Shown: positions 8,175-18,226, numbered from the stretch's first letter. The stretch is 64,000 nucleotides of DNA from CBDCGJ01 sp965238305 (GCA_965238305.1 CBDEHK010000001.1:1364001-1428000), one strand, 5' to 3'. The notes: generated from the sequence alone by a model not told the origin. Translations and numbers: made by a program.

Positions 8175-8810
8175 ATGTATAATCCAAAGCACTTTCGTGA
8201 AGACGATATTGACGTCCTGCAGAAAACCATGCGCCAAATCGGTGCGGCGACAGTGGTCTGTAACGGCCCTGACGGGATGATTGCCAGCCATGTGCCGGTC
8301 GAAGTCGTATCCGATCCAGGCCCCTTTGGCACCTTACGTTGCCATTTTGCCCGCCCCAATCCCCATGCCGAAGCGATCACTGCCGGCAACGAAGTGCTGT
8401 TGATATTTCAGGGACCGCAGAAATATATCTCGCCAAATTGGTACCCGAGCAAACACCAGAGCGGCAAAGCGGTGCCGACCTGGAATTATGTGACGATCCA
8501 TGCCTATGGCGAGGGTCGGACCTATGACGATACGCAGAAACTGCGCCGTCATCTATCGGCATTGACCGATCATTTTGAAACGCCCTACGCCTTGCCGTGG
8601 AAACTTGACGATGCTCCGGACGATTATATCGAAAGCATGTGCCAGGCCATTATTGGCATCGAAATTCCGCTCCGTCGCATCGAAGGCAAATGGAAGATGT
8701 CGCAAAACAAAAAACAACACGACATCCAGGGCACCATCAATGGCCTGAAGGCGCAAGACGACGAAAACTCCCAATCCGTCGCCCGGATCATGACAGAGCG
8801 GACGTCTTAG
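8175..8810 (+). CDS. PaiB-like FMN-binding negative transcriptional regulator/flavoprotein
   Basis: The 211-residue protein belongs to the PaiB family of split-barrel FMN-binding proteins, first described as negative regulators of sporulation and protease genes in Bacillus. Family marks are MYNPKHFREDD at the start, SHVPVEV, HFARPNPH, LLIFQGPQKYISPNWYPSK and VPTWNYVTIHAYG, then an RIEGKWKMSQNK tail. No DNA-binding motif is obvious, so a redox or haem/flavin role is as likely as regulation. Part of this gene (around 8375-8464) is duplicated in decayed form near 13.3 kb. Confidence 0.88.
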   Translation: MYNPKHFREDDIDVLQKTMRQIGAATVVCNGPDGMIASHVPVEVVSDPGPFGTLRCHFARPNPHAEAITAGNEVLLIFQGPQKYISPNWYPSKHQSGKAVPTWNYVTIHAYGEGRTYDDTQKLRRHLSALTDHFETPYALPWKLDDAPDDYIESMCQAIIGIEIPLRRIEGKWKMSQNKKQHDIQGTINGLKAQDDENSQSVARIMTERTS

Positions 8811-8920
8811 GGCCCGTCTCAGAGATTACGTAGTATTCTGACCAGTAAATACAATTTTACATAACATTAATCTGCAATCCCTCTATACTGGAACTCTAAC
8901 GTGAGATGAGGAGGGTAATC

Positions 8921-9856
8921 ATGAATAGAAGAACAATCGCAAAATTGCTGGGAATCTTAACGGCGACAGTCATTGTTGCCTCTTGCACGGATACTGTCCA
9001 ACCGATGATGACGGATCCGCCGGCACCTTCGCTGGCGCAAGATACGATTTGGCGCCGTGTTATGCCAACTCAAGTAATGGTCGGACTGCCCGGTTCCGCC
9101 GTGCCCGCCAATACAGCGCTTGAAAATTCGGCGAGATTAAAAACAGCGCTTGTGACGTACCTGCCTGAAGGCGCTTCAATACCGGACAATTTGGGTCAAC
9201 TGATTCGGCAAATTCGCTCGGCTAACCCGGCGGCCTTAAAAGGGATCGGTGGCGTTGGCGGCGAAATGTTCCTGGATGCCGCGAAAGCCGCGTTAAGAGG
9301 CAACGGTCAGTTCAATGCTCAAACCAATGTTCAGATGATTATGTCCGGTCAAATTCTGGACTTTAGTTTTGATAGCATCACCGGCAACGGTCATATAACC
9401 TCCGCGACCTATATTGATACGGTGGTCGCCGGCGGAACTGTAATGCCACGGCGCGAAACCTTTGTCTGGCAAGTTACCGTCACCAAAGATGCGAGCGAAC
9501 CAAATTCCGGGTTTAGCGTCCGGGCCAATGAAGGTGGCAACGATCCATTCCCGGGAACGATCCAATTCCCCCCGGAGATGATTCCAGGGATCAACGCGAA
9601 TTTCCCATTCAAACTCTGGGCCAAGGGTAATTCGATCACGGTTAACAACGTTTGGTATCGCCCAAATCCAAACGCGAATTTTCAATATGTCGATGACCAT
9701 CACAGATATAAGGAACTTCGGCTTTCCGGTCCGGGAAACTGTATCGACATGTTATTTGCCGCGACTCCGCCGGCTACATTGGCAGATTTGATAGCGCCGC
9801 CATTTTATTGCCTGGGTCGATGTGACCGGCCGTTGCTGGTCAATACTGGTTATTGA
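8921..9856 (+). CDS. Hypothetical lipoprotein
   Basis: I do not recognise the family. The protein (311 residues from the ATG at 8921) starts MNRRTIAKLLG, has a short hydrophobic stretch and a lipobox ending VIVASC, so it is probably lipidated and exported. GAGGAGGG lies just upstream of this ATG, which is why it is preferred to the earlier codon at 8906. A -10-like TATACT is at 8884-8889. The mature part is soluble-looking with a C-terminal pair of cysteines (YCLGRC). Its stop overlaps the convergent cyclase gene by 7 bases. Confidence 0.7.
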   Translation: MNRRTIAKLLGILTATVIVASCTDTVQPMMTDPPAPSLAQDTIWRRVMPTQVMVGLPGSAVPANTALENSARLKTALVTYLPEGASIPDNLGQLIRQIRSANPAALKGIGGVGGEMFLDAAKAALRGNGQFNAQTNVQMIMSGQILDFSFDSITGNGHITSATYIDTVVAGGTVMPRRETFVWQVTVTKDASEPNSGFSVRANEGGNDPFPGTIQFPPEMIPGINANFPFKLWAKGNSITVNNVWYRPNPNANFQYVDDHHRYKELRLSGPGNCIDMLFAATPPATLADLIAPPFYCLGRCDRPLLVNTGY

Positions 9857-12800
9857 TCAACGGTCGTGTTGTCGTTCAGCAACCGCCTGGCCTCTTTCAG
9901 ATCCGAGTTGGAATAACTCGGATCGAAGAGACTATATATGTTGGCAAGATTTTGTGTTGTGGTGGACTGACGCCGGGTGCCGGCAACGGCTTTACACAGG
10001 CTTATCATTGCCCGCAGGCTGAGAGCGGGACTGTTTTGCTGCTGCGCCAAGCTATTGGCATGCCCAAACTCGGTGATGCCATCGCCTTGACCGGCCAAGC
10101 GTATTAGTTCGCCGCTAACCCGCATGGCCTCGGCTTCAAAAAAGACTACGTCGGTCGGATTGTCGACGCCGTAAGCTTCTTTCAGGATTTCTAAGCCGGT
10201 AATCGGGTCACCCGCCTGACCGTGAATTTTGGCTAACAAGGCCAGAGCATAGGGTTTTATTTGTCGGGCCCCGGTTCCTTCGTAGATATCAAGGCCCTCC
10301 GTCAACAGAGTGATACCCTGCTCGAAGCCACTAAGATTCGCAACGGCCCAGCCCTGCATCATGGTCGCCCAGCCGGACCAGTAAGGATAATTGTTGTCCT
10401 GTGCTGTGGCGTTGGCGGCTTGCGCGTATTCCAACGTTGCCGGTGCATTTCTCAAGCACTGAAATACTGACGCGGCGATACATTGCGCATAGGCCAAACT
10501 AAAGGGATGCTGCAGTTCTTCCGCGTGTTTTAGAGCCGCTGATATATTGGCCTCCGCATTCTCGGGTTTGCCAAGGAACCAATCGGTCCAAGCGATCATA
10601 CTCAAACTAATCACAGCCGGGTCCGTACCAAGAGAAAATTTCTGCGCTGCATGTTTCGCCGGGTCGTAGATCGCATTGGCTTTCGCCAGATTTTCGCGGG
10701 CAACATCAAATTTACCGGTAAAGAAACTGCACATACCAACGGCGCGATAACCCCCCATTTCAAGTCCAGGATCTTTGTGGCCGGAGATTAGTTTAAGTTC
10801 CCGGTCGATCATCTCGCGGGCTTTGTTGACCTGGCCACGCAAAAAGAAAACATTGCCAAGCCCGCGCAGCGCGTTGATCTTTTTGTCGTCGTCACCGGTG
10901 TTTTCAGACAAAATGACTGCACGCTCGTAATTTTCCTGCACCACGTCCGCGGACCAGCCATTGATGGCAAGGAGTGAGACCCCGAGAATGATGCGAAGAC
11001 CGAGCTCCATCTCTCCGCTCGCGGCAGTATCGGATATCCCTTCAAGCTCTTTGAGGCCGGCTTGCAACATCGCAATCGCCTCAATGTGGGCTGAGCGTTC
11101 GCCGGCCCGGCGGCCGGCGATGACCCACTGTTCGAACGCTTCCTCCGGAATTTGTGCAATAGACAAATGATGCGCCAGCACTTCCGGTGCTTCCTCGACA
11201 TCGGTCGGAAAACGTTCACGTAGTGTCTTGGCGATTTTGGTGTGGATTTCCCGCCGCTTGCTGCGCAACAGAGTTTCGTAAGCGGCATCCTGGATCAGAG
11301 CATGCTTAAACGTATAGGTCGCGTCCGGCGGGTCGCCGCGACGGGACATCAGGCCAAGCTCGACAATGCGGCTAAGGGCATCGTGCAGGACATCCTCCGA
11401 ACTGCCGCTAACCGCTGCAATCAGGTCATGGCTGAAAGTGCGACCGATTACGGCACCGGTTTGCGCCAGCTCCTTCGCCAGGTTCAGATGATCGAGGCGA
11501 GCGATCAAGGAAGCTTGCAAAGACGTTGGGATCGCATCGACAGCCGCTGTGGTATCGGCCGACAGTCCTGTCTCCAACACACTTTTCGTTAGTTCCTCCA
11601 GGAACAGTGGCACCCCTTCCGCCCGTTCGCGAATGCGGGCGATAACCTGATCCGGTAACTCGCCACCGCCGACGCTTAAGACGACTTCGCCGCTCAGGCT
11701 TTCGTCCAGCCGCTCGATTTCAATATGGGTAACATGCGCAAGTTCGCCGGCCGGCGATTGATAGCCAGGACGGTAAGTCATCACCACCAGCACCTGGTGA
11801 CCGGCGATGCAGCGAATTATTTCATTGAGCAGGGTTCCGGTTGTCGGGTCTATCCAATGGGCATCTTCCAACACGAACAATACCGGCTTTATGGTTGAAA
11901 GCGCGACGAGTTGCCCGACCATCGCTTCGATGGTTTGCTCCCGCAATTGTGCTGACGATAGTTCCAAGGGGCCGTAGCGCGTGTCAGTGGGCAGGGACAG
12001 GAGGCTGGCAAAAAGCGGTGCGGATCGGCTGATATTCTCCTCAGCCAGGCGCAGCACGGCTTCCAACTTATCAAGTTTTTGGGTCGGGGTATCGTCCGCT
12101 TCAAACCGAGCGGTGCGTTCTAACCTTTCGATAATAGGGAAAAATGCGCTGCTGGTATGGCGGGCGGAGCATTGATAGCGCAAACGGAAATGATCTTGCT
12201 CCCCGATATGTTCGCGCAAGGCTTCGACCAAGCGAGATTTGCCGATGCCAGCTTCCCCTGACAGCATGACCACCCTGCCGGTACCGGCTTTTGCCGAGTT
12301 CCAGTTTCGGCGCAGCTGTTCCTGCTCGCATTCCCGGTCGACGATGGGGTTAAGGCCGCTGGTATGTTGGGCATGAAACCGGCTTTCAACCGTCTGTTCG
12401 CCGATCACGCAATAAGCGGAAACCGGATCTGTGAAACCCTTGAGATAACGCCGTCCTAAATCTTCCAATTCAAAATTGTTGCCAATCAGGGCGCGGGTGC
12501 CGGGACTGATGATGACCTGTCCTGGTAGAGCGATGCCCTGCAGCCGCGCCGCCAGGTTCGGGGTCTGCCCAACCACTGCTTCGGCTTCGGACGACGAAGC
12601 GCCAACCAGATCACCAACCACAACGATGCCAGTAGCGATACCGATACGGGCGATGAGGGTTTCGCTTTCGGCATAAGCGAGCGAAGAGACCGCAAGCGAA
12701 ACGTCAAGACTGGCGCGGACGGCACGTTCGGCCTGATCTTCAAACGCAACTGGCCAACCAAAATAAGTCAGAACACCGTCGCCAAGGAATTTTGCAACAT

Positions 12801-13185
12801 GGCCGCCATAGCGCGCAACCGCGCCAACCACGGCGTCCTGGTAGCGCCGCATGACCTCGCTGAGATCTTCCGGATCCAGTTTTTCCGAGAGTTCGGTCGA
12901 GCCCACCAAATCGCAGAACATGACCGTCAGCTGTCGCCGTTCGGCGGTGCGGCTGGAAAGCTCCGTCGCATCCAATTCTTTGGTCTGGTTCAATTCATCG
13001 GGCACGCCGGAGCGGGCGATGGCATTCAGTATGCGGCGACGTGGGCCGAGGGCGACGCCCAGACCCTTCAGGTCGTCATCGGAAAGCAGCCACAGATCAC
13101 GGAATTCAATTTCATGTTCGGTGAACAACTCGGCCAGATAGGCGAGATCAAGCGCCGCCAACCAATCGTCGAGGCTTTTTGCCAT
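9850..13185 (-). CDS. SAM domain - class III adenylate/guanylate cyclase - STAND ATPase - TPR protein
   Basis: This 1111-residue cytoplasmic protein is a multidomain signalling enzyme. Residues about 1-60 look like a sterile-alpha-motif domain (SLDDWLAALDLAYLAELF ... GLGVALGPRRRIL). A class III cyclase domain follows (about 80-270) with the metal aspartates D92 in MFCDLVGST and D136 in FLGDGVLTYFG, plus RIGIATGIVVVGD and PNLAARLQ. A STAND/AAA ATPase comes next, with Walker A SGEAGIGKSRLVE near 309 and Walker B LFVLEDAHWIDP. The last 450 residues are TPR-like helices. Family members make cAMP or cGMP under control of an ATP-dependent sensor; the ligand is unknown. The start is preceded by AGGAAGG. 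Confidence 0.9.
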   Translation of the reverse strand: MAKSLDDWLAALDLAYLAELFTEHEIEFRDLWLLSDDDLKGLGVALGPRRRILNAIARSGVPDELNQTKELDATELSSRTAERRQLTVMFCDLVGSTELSEKLDPEDLSEVMRRYQDAVVGAVARYGGHVAKFLGDGVLTYFGWPVAFEDQAERAVRASLDVSLAVSSLAYAESETLIARIGIATGIVVVGDLVGASSSEAEAVVGQTPNLAARLQGIALPGQVIISPGTRALIGNNFELEDLGRRYLKGFTDPVSAYCVIGEQTVESRFHAQHTSGLNPIVDRECEQEQLRRNWNSAKAGTGRVVMLSGEAGIGKSRLVEALREHIGEQDHFRLRYQCSARHTSSAFFPIIERLERTARFEADDTPTQKLDKLEAVLRLAEENISRSAPLFASLLSLPTDTRYGPLELSSAQLREQTIEAMVGQLVALSTIKPVLFVLEDAHWIDPTTGTLLNEIIRCIAGHQVLVVMTYRPGYQSPAGELAHVTHIEIERLDESLSGEVVLSVGGGELPDQVIARIRERAEGVPLFLEELTKSVLETGLSADTTAAVDAIPTSLQASLIARLDHLNLAKELAQTGAVIGRTFSHDLIAAVSGSSEDVLHDALSRIVELGLMSRRGDPPDATYTFKHALIQDAAYETLLRSKRREIHTKIAKTLRERFPTDVEEAPEVLAHHLSIAQIPEEAFEQWVIAGRRAGERSAHIEAIAMLQAGLKELEGISDTAASGEMELGLRIILGVSLLAINGWSADVVQENYERAVILSENTGDDDKKINALRGLGNVFFLRGQVNKAREMIDRELKLISGHKDPGLEMGGYRAVGMCSFFTGKFDVARENLAKANAIYDPAKHAAQKFSLGTDPAVISLSMIAWTDWFLGKPENAEANISAALKHAEELQHPFSLAYAQCIAASVFQCLRNAPATLEYAQAANATAQDNNYPYWSGWATMMQGWAVANLSGFEQGITLLTEGLDIYEGTGARQIKPYALALLAKIHGQAGDPITGLEILKEAYGVDNPTDVVFFEAEAMRVSGELIRLAGQGDGITEFGHANSLAQQQNSPALSLRAMISLCKAVAGTRRQSTTTQNLANIYSLFDPSYSNSDLKEARRLLNDNTTVDQ

Positions 13186-13278
13186 GCCTTCCTCCCGACT
13201 GAAAGTTTAGCAGGTATCGCGGTAGCAACCACAAGAAATTGAAATATTTGAGCTTTGACGGGTTTCCACATCAACTTC

Positions 13279-13410
13279 TATTTTCCCGCCACCACCAGCG
13301 GATCACTGCCGGCAACGAAGTGCTGTTGATATTTCAGGGGCCGCAAAAATATTTCTCGCTAAATTAGTACCCGAGAAAACACCAGAGCGGACATAACCGA
13401 AGCCAGGTTC
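13279..13410 (+). pseudogene. Decayed fragment of a paiB-like gene
   Basis: Bases 13301-13390 match 8375-8464 of the intact paiB-like gene with only about six differences, including the tryptophan codon of NWYP changed to TAG at 13365-13367. Weaker similarity extends a little on both sides (the ATTTTGCCCGCC region at the left). No start or flanking codons survive, so this is a broken partial copy. It sits in the 477-base gap between the giant cyclase gene and the sensor kinase gene; the rest of that gap (13411-13662) has no convincing gene, only a TTGACA hexamer at 13599-13604 with a poor -10 partner. Confidence 0.85.
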
Positions 13411-13662
13411 GACGCCACTCGGTCTTCTATCCAATTGGGGTCGCGGTGAATTTTTATGCCGGTTAAGTTCTGGAATTCGATTGTACGGCAGTTGTTATCT
13501 AAGCGTTAAGGTTATTATGTCAATTTGTGAAGATGGCCGGCGCCGCCAGGACTTAATAAAATTCTGGCTGCGACAAATTGGGAACGGACAATGACATTTT
13601 GACAGTTGTAGCGCACTTCGGTTCAAGTAAATCAATTAGGCCTCCTGGAAAATTCATCACCA

Positions 13663-15621
13663 ATGGTTGGGCATAGTCCGGTGTTGTCGAAACTCTCCCG
13701 ACATACCACGTTCTTACCGATCGCTATATTTGCGACTATGATCACTTTCGTTTTTGCGGGTTGGCATTTGGTCAGAAACGAACAATCGCTTCGGCTCGAT
13801 GCCGAAACGATACGCAATGCGGAGCATGTTGCATCCCGGCTTGAGGCATTTGTTTCGACGCGTCTCGCCGCCGGTCAACATATCCAGCACGAATGGGCAA
13901 ATGGTGAGATCACAAACTATGTAGATTTTTTGGCCCAGGCAAATTCTGCGCACGAGCTTTTCGGGGATTTTCAGGCGATCAACTGGGTAGATAATGACGG
14001 TATTGTTCGTTGGGTCACCCCGCTAAAAGGGAATGAAGCCGCACAAGACTTAAACCTTCGAAAACTTCCAATCCCAAAATTGACCATAGCGGCAGCCGAA
14101 CGGACCGGTCGGGTGCAAGTAACGCCACCGATCGATCTTGTCCAAGGAGGAAAGGGATTTGTTGCCTATATTCCCTTGAACAAAGAAGGCTCTCGCGATG
14201 GTTTTTTAAACTTGGTATTTCGTACGGCGCCGCTGATCAACGAAGCGTTCGGTGACGGCGATAGCAGTAATTATCACTTGATTATCACAGATGACGGAAA
14301 AACCGTCTTTGGCAGTAAAATTACGACCGGCAAAAATTTGAAAGAGGTGCAAAAACAAATTCGGATTGGCGATCAGGTTTGGACCCTGTCGATAATGCCG
14401 ACACCGGCGACTATTCGTTCAAACGCGACATTTCTGGACGAATTGATCCTCATACTTGGCTCGCTGTTTTCGACACTGGTGGTTTTTCTGATCAGGTTGG
14501 AATTGCTGCGGCAGAACGCTTTACGCAACAGCGAAGAGCGGTTCCGTGATTTTGCCGAATCCAGCGCGAACTGGTTATGGGAAATGGACGAACATCTGCG
14601 GTTCAGTTATTTTTCTGAACGCAATCGGGAAATAACTGGATTTGAGCCGGAGACCTATATCGGTAAGACGCGGCGAGATGTTGCTGCCGAAGGGACGGTC
14701 GATGAGAAATGGCATCGCCATTTGAATGACTTGGACAATCATCGGTTGTTTCGTGAATTTCGCTATGAATTTTTGCGTCACGATGGCAGCCCGATGACCG
14801 CTAGCATCAGTGGCAAACCAGTGTTCGACCGGACCGGAAATTTTTGCGGCTATCGGGGGACTGGAACAGATATCACCGCCCAACAGCGCGCCGAAGAAAC
14901 ACGCGACGATGCCTTGCGGGAAGCTGAACAGGCTAATCAGGCTAAATCCGAATTCCTGGCCACCATGAGCCATGAGTTCCGCACCCCACTGAACGCGATT
15001 TTGGGCTTCAGCGAAATGTTGCGCGTGCAATATTTTGGTCCCTTGGGGGCAGAGAAATATAAGGAATATGCGGCGGATATCCATGACAGTGGCGCGCATA
15101 TGTTGGCGCTGATAAATGACGTCTTAGATATCGCTGCGATCGAAGCCGGCAAAAGGACCAACGTCAAATCAGAAATTGCACTTGATCATCTTATCGAGAA
15201 TTGCCTTCGAAATATGGACAAGGCCGCCAGTGATAATGGCGTCAATCTGTTGATGGAGTTCCCGAAGGAAATCCCAGCCCTTTATGCCGACAAGCGTTCG
15301 GTTACCCAGATCCTGCAGAACTTAATTTCCAACGCGATCAAATTCAGCAATCAAAATGGATCGATTTTTGTCTCGGTGAGGGAAGCGACCGGTGAAATTG
15401 CAATATCGGTGAAGGACGACGGGATTGGGATCCCGCCCGACAAACTGCCAAAAATTACCGAGCCATTTTCCCAAGCAGACAATAATCCACACAAAGCGAA
15501 GGACGGAACCGGTCTTGGACTGTCGATCGTTAAGTCGCTTGTTGAGGCGCATCAAGGGAATTTGGACATTGAAAGCGAAGTTGGGTTCGGTACAACCGTG
15601 ACGGTGTCTTTCCCGAGCTAA
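13663..15621 (+). CDS. Membrane-bound PAS sensor histidine kinase
   Basis: The 652-residue protein has a transmembrane helix at about 17-35, a periplasmic CHASE-like sensor region (about 36-258), a second helix at about 259-278 and a PAS domain (about 290-410) ending GTGTDITAQQRAEE. The kinase core follows: H-box with H437 in ATMSHEFRTPLNAILGFSE, N-box LQNLISNAIKFSN, G1 VKDDGIGIP and G2 GTGLGLSIVKSLVEAHQG. No receiver domain or adjacent response regulator gene is present, so it is an orphan kinase whose partner lies elsewhere. The periplasmic ligand is unknown. Confidence 0.93.
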   Translation: MVGHSPVLSKLSRHTTFLPIAIFATMITFVFAGWHLVRNEQSLRLDAETIRNAEHVASRLEAFVSTRLAAGQHIQHEWANGEITNYVDFLAQANSAHELFGDFQAINWVDNDGIVRWVTPLKGNEAAQDLNLRKLPIPKLTIAAAERTGRVQVTPPIDLVQGGKGFVAYIPLNKEGSRDGFLNLVFRTAPLINEAFGDGDSSNYHLIITDDGKTVFGSKITTGKNLKEVQKQIRIGDQVWTLSIMPTPATIRSNATFLDELILILGSLFSTLVVFLIRLELLRQNALRNSEERFRDFAESSANWLWEMDEHLRFSYFSERNREITGFEPETYIGKTRRDVAAEGTVDEKWHRHLNDLDNHRLFREFRYEFLRHDGSPMTASISGKPVFDRTGNFCGYRGTGTDITAQQRAEETRDDALREAEQANQAKSEFLATMSHEFRTPLNAILGFSEMLRVQYFGPLGAEKYKEYAADIHDSGAHMLALINDVLDIAAIEAGKRTNVKSEIALDHLIENCLRNMDKAASDNGVNLLMEFPKEIPALYADKRSVTQILQNLISNAIKFSNQNGSIFVSVREATGEIAISVKDDGIGIPPDKLPKITEPFSQADNNPHKAKDGTGLGLSIVKSLVEAHQGNLDIESEVGFGTTVTVSFPS

Positions 15622-15690
15622 CCGAGAAAGACCATATCCTCGTGATATTCCATTGATTATGAAACGGACAACCAACACTAGTTGTAGGGT

Positions 15691-16530
15691 TTATTGAAGG
15701 CGATAGGTAAGCGCGACAAATGGCCCATGCTCGAAGATGTCATAAGCAAACGTCCCGTCGCCCTTTTCCGTTTCATAGTCAATTGAATATGCCCGCCAGC
15801 CGAATTTGAGAGACAAGGCGTCCCAGCCTCTGTAATCAAAGCCGCCTGTAAGCGACCAAGTCAAATCGGTATCGCTTATGCCAAAGCCACCGGCGTCAGC
15901 ACGAAAACCCGCTGTCCATTGATCATCAATGGAGACAGTTGCGCGAACACCGATTAGGGGATCAAGCCAAGTTTCACTTCCGCCTAAAGACTGGGCGATG
16001 CCGGCCCCCGGTCCACCGCTTACATCCAGATCGATTTCTTGTTTAAGATAGTTGTAACGAACCCCGCCCATCACCTCGAAGGCCCAAAGATCGCCGTCGG
16101 TGTTATAGGCCTCGTGAATAAGACGGTAGCTGAGCAAACTATCCAGGTAAAATTGTCGAACGTCGACGTCAACATTAGCGCCGATCATAAAGGGGCCCGG
16201 ACCAGATACCGTCCCGCCAGCATCAAGATTGATATAGTTTGTGTCAAAGATTATCCCGAAATTACTTTTCCAGGCTTCTACCCTTCCAGAAACCGCGAAA
16301 CTCAGTACCTCGAGCAAATCGGAAGTATCCAAATCGAGCGACACTGTTTGCCCGGCGACGGTTGAATCGCCTGAAACGGACGCTGGCAAAAACAGATAGG
16401 GGGTAATATCAATTCGCCATTCATCGTCATTGAAAGATGGCGCGGTCAGAGCGTCCGCACGAAGTTCATATCTTGGCAAAATTATAGTCGTCATGATCGC
16501 CACGGCTATCGTCAATGATCTTATCCACAT
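15691..16530 (-). CDS. Predicted outer-membrane beta-barrel protein
   Basis: I do not recognise a named family. The protein (279 residues from the ATG at 16530) has a signal-like N-terminus MWIRSLTIAVAIMTTIILP ending near RADA. It continues with alternating aromatic/polar strands typical of outer-membrane barrels: WRIDITPYLFLPASVSGD, AFEVMGGVRYNYLKQEIDL, LTGGFDYRGWDALSLKFGWR, and a last strand ending FVALTYRLQ. A longer reading from 16587 adds 19 charged residues before the signal and seems less likely. It lies 76 bases downstream of the sulfatase gene on the same strand (18 bases if the longer start is used), so the two are probably co-transcribed. Confidence 0.75.
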   Translation of the reverse strand: MWIRSLTIAVAIMTTIILPRYELRADALTAPSFNDDEWRIDITPYLFLPASVSGDSTVAGQTVSLDLDTSDLLEVLSFAVSGRVEAWKSNFGIIFDTNYINLDAGGTVSGPGPFMIGANVDVDVRQFYLDSLLSYRLIHEAYNTDGDLWAFEVMGGVRYNYLKQEIDLDVSGGPGAGIAQSLGGSETWLDPLIGVRATVSIDDQWTAGFRADAGGFGISDTDLTWSLTGGFDYRGWDALSLKFGWRAYSIDYETEKGDGTFAYDIFEHGPFVALTYRLQ

Positions 16531-16606
16531 AGCTAGTTTGCCACCTTCAAAACTACCAAAATTCGATTTTTTACGTATCCCGGACATTTGTAACTAAGCC
16601 AATGGA

Positions 16607-18226
16607 TCAATCATGCGCGGTTAATTCCGCGCCCTTTGGCGTCACCTTTGAGACCCGATGGGGAAACTTCTGGATTAGTCCCATATGTTCTCGCAAGATG
16701 ATCTGAACCGGAGTGACGGCGAATAGGCCTGGATAAAGCTGGCCGAACTTTTCGCCCGGGTCACGCATGACATTATAAAAGTCCATCCCCGGTAAGCCGC
16801 CATGTCCTTGTTTGAGGTGGATTTTGAAGTCCTCATAACGGATTGCCCCTAGAACGCCGCCACTATAATGGAACATTGAATTGCGCCGGCCATGGCCTTC
16901 GCCCAATAGCAAAAGTGCGGTTTGGTCGATCCCATCGGTCACCCGGTCGTTGGGGATATGATCCATGGCGCCAGCTAAACGAGCCGCCGTCGTGAATAGG
17001 TCGGTGAGATGCAATATATCCACCGGGTCCTGATTAGGCGCGATCATGCCGGGCCACCAGGCCATCGCGGGTACGCGTACACCACCTTCCAAGACAGCGC
17101 CCTTGCTGCCACGCAGCCATGAATAGCCAGAATTAGGGTAAAAGGCGTACATCGGCCTGTTGTCGCTGAACCAAACCACAAGCGTATTTTCCGCAATCCC
17201 CTCCGCTTTCAAAGTCTCGAGCAGTCGCTTGACCTGGGCATTGTGGGCCGCCATCGCGGAAGCTTGCGCATTTATCTTGTCAACATATTTGTCATTGTGA
17301 TGGGCCTTCGAGCCTTGCAGTTGCTGCGTGTAAGTTGCCCAATAAATGAAGAAGGGATTATCATCCTTGGCCTTTTCTTTGACGTAAGCAATAATCTGTT
17401 TGGCGCTTTCGGTTTCGAAGGCTTCTTGGCGGTCCGGCCCTAGCGTTCCTGCAACTCCTTCAATGAGGCTGCGTCCCTTGCCTTTGCGGCCAACAAATGC
17501 GGCTTCAGTCAAGTCAATGCCCGTGCGTTTTTTGTATTCCTCGGCGCCAGGGAAGTCGTAGAACATCGCCTTCATCGGGTTCGGTGCTTTGTCGTAAAAG
17601 TCAAAGGAGCCCGGCCAGTTATCCGGCGCCCCATTCCACATGCCATAATAGGCATAATCATAACCTTGATTTTCCGGCGCATGCTCTGGCAAGTCACCCA
17701 TATGCCATTTACCCCACATGGCGGTATTGTAACCGGCGTCTGAGAGCACTTCGGCGACGGTTTTTTCTTCGCCGGCTAAGCCCTCAATCTGACCCGGCCA
17801 CAAAACGCTTAGCAAACCAGTGCGAACCGGATGACGACCGGTATTGATGGCGATCCGGGACGGTGTACAGGACGGTTCCGCATAGGCAGCCCAGAAACGC
17901 ATGCCTTCGAAGGCCATTTTATCGAGTTCCGGGGTCGGCGTACCACGATGCTTGCCGCCGCCCTGCCAACCCATCTCGCCCCAGCCCACATCGTCAGCGA
18001 GAATGTAGATGATGTTCGGTTTCTTGCCGAACTTCTTCTCCAGCGCCGCCAACTTTTTATTGATGACTACATCTTCCCCGGCCCATTTAGTTTTGTTCCG
18101 TTCCTGGTGCGCTAGAAACGGTCCATCGGCCTGGAAAGCGCTTGCGGTCGAAAGTGTGACCACGGTCGCCATTATGATGATGGTCGCCGATACAACGGTC
18201 TTTCGAATGTTGTCTTGAAGCCTCAT
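16607..18226 (-). CDS. Secreted arylsulfatase-type sulfatase
   Basis: The 539-residue protein hydrolyses sulfate esters, probably in the periplasm: residues 1-30 form a signal peptide ending STASA. Type I sulfatase marks are the metal-binding NIIYILADDVGWGEMGW (D78, D79) and the formylglycine site PSCTPSR with C120 followed by TGRHPVRTG. Further marks are the MWGKWHMGD and DNRPMYAFYPNSGYSWLRGSK segments. The cysteine-type site means it needs formylglycine-generating enzyme encoded elsewhere. It is followed by a beta-barrel gene on the same strand and is divergent from a TetR gene. This suggests regulated use of a sulfated substrate, though the substrate is unknown. Confidence 0.93.
   Translation of the reverse strand: MRLQDNIRKTVVSATIIIMATVVTLSTASAFQADGPFLAHQERNKTKWAGEDVVINKKLAALEKKFGKKPNIIYILADDVGWGEMGWQGGGKHRGTPTPELDKMAFEGMRFWAAYAEPSCTPSRIAINTGRHPVRTGLLSVLWPGQIEGLAGEEKTVAEVLSDAGYNTAMWGKWHMGDLPEHAPENQGYDYAYYGMWNGAPDNWPGSFDFYDKAPNPMKAMFYDFPGAEEYKKRTGIDLTEAAFVGRKGKGRSLIEGVAGTLGPDRQEAFETESAKQIIAYVKEKAKDDNPFFIYWATYTQQLQGSKAHHNDKYVDKINAQASAMAAHNAQVKRLLETLKAEGIAENTLVVWFSDNRPMYAFYPNSGYSWLRGSKGAVLEGGVRVPAMAWWPGMIAPNQDPVDILHLTDLFTTAARLAGAMDHIPNDRVTDGIDQTALLLLGEGHGRRNSMFHYSGGVLGAIRYEDFKIHLKQGHGGLPGMDFYNVMRDPGEKFGQLYPGLFAVTPVQIILREHMGLIQKFPHRVSKVTPKGAELTAHD

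Noticed and set aside
13505..13592. Short frame starting MSICEDGRRRQDLIKFW as a gene remnant
   Set aside because: Only about 25 codons, no recognised family and no supporting site; it may be chance.
16521..16529. Perfect DnaA box TTATCCACA
   Set aside because: A single box inside the start of a coding gene, with no cluster of further boxes or AT-rich unwinding element; not an origin.
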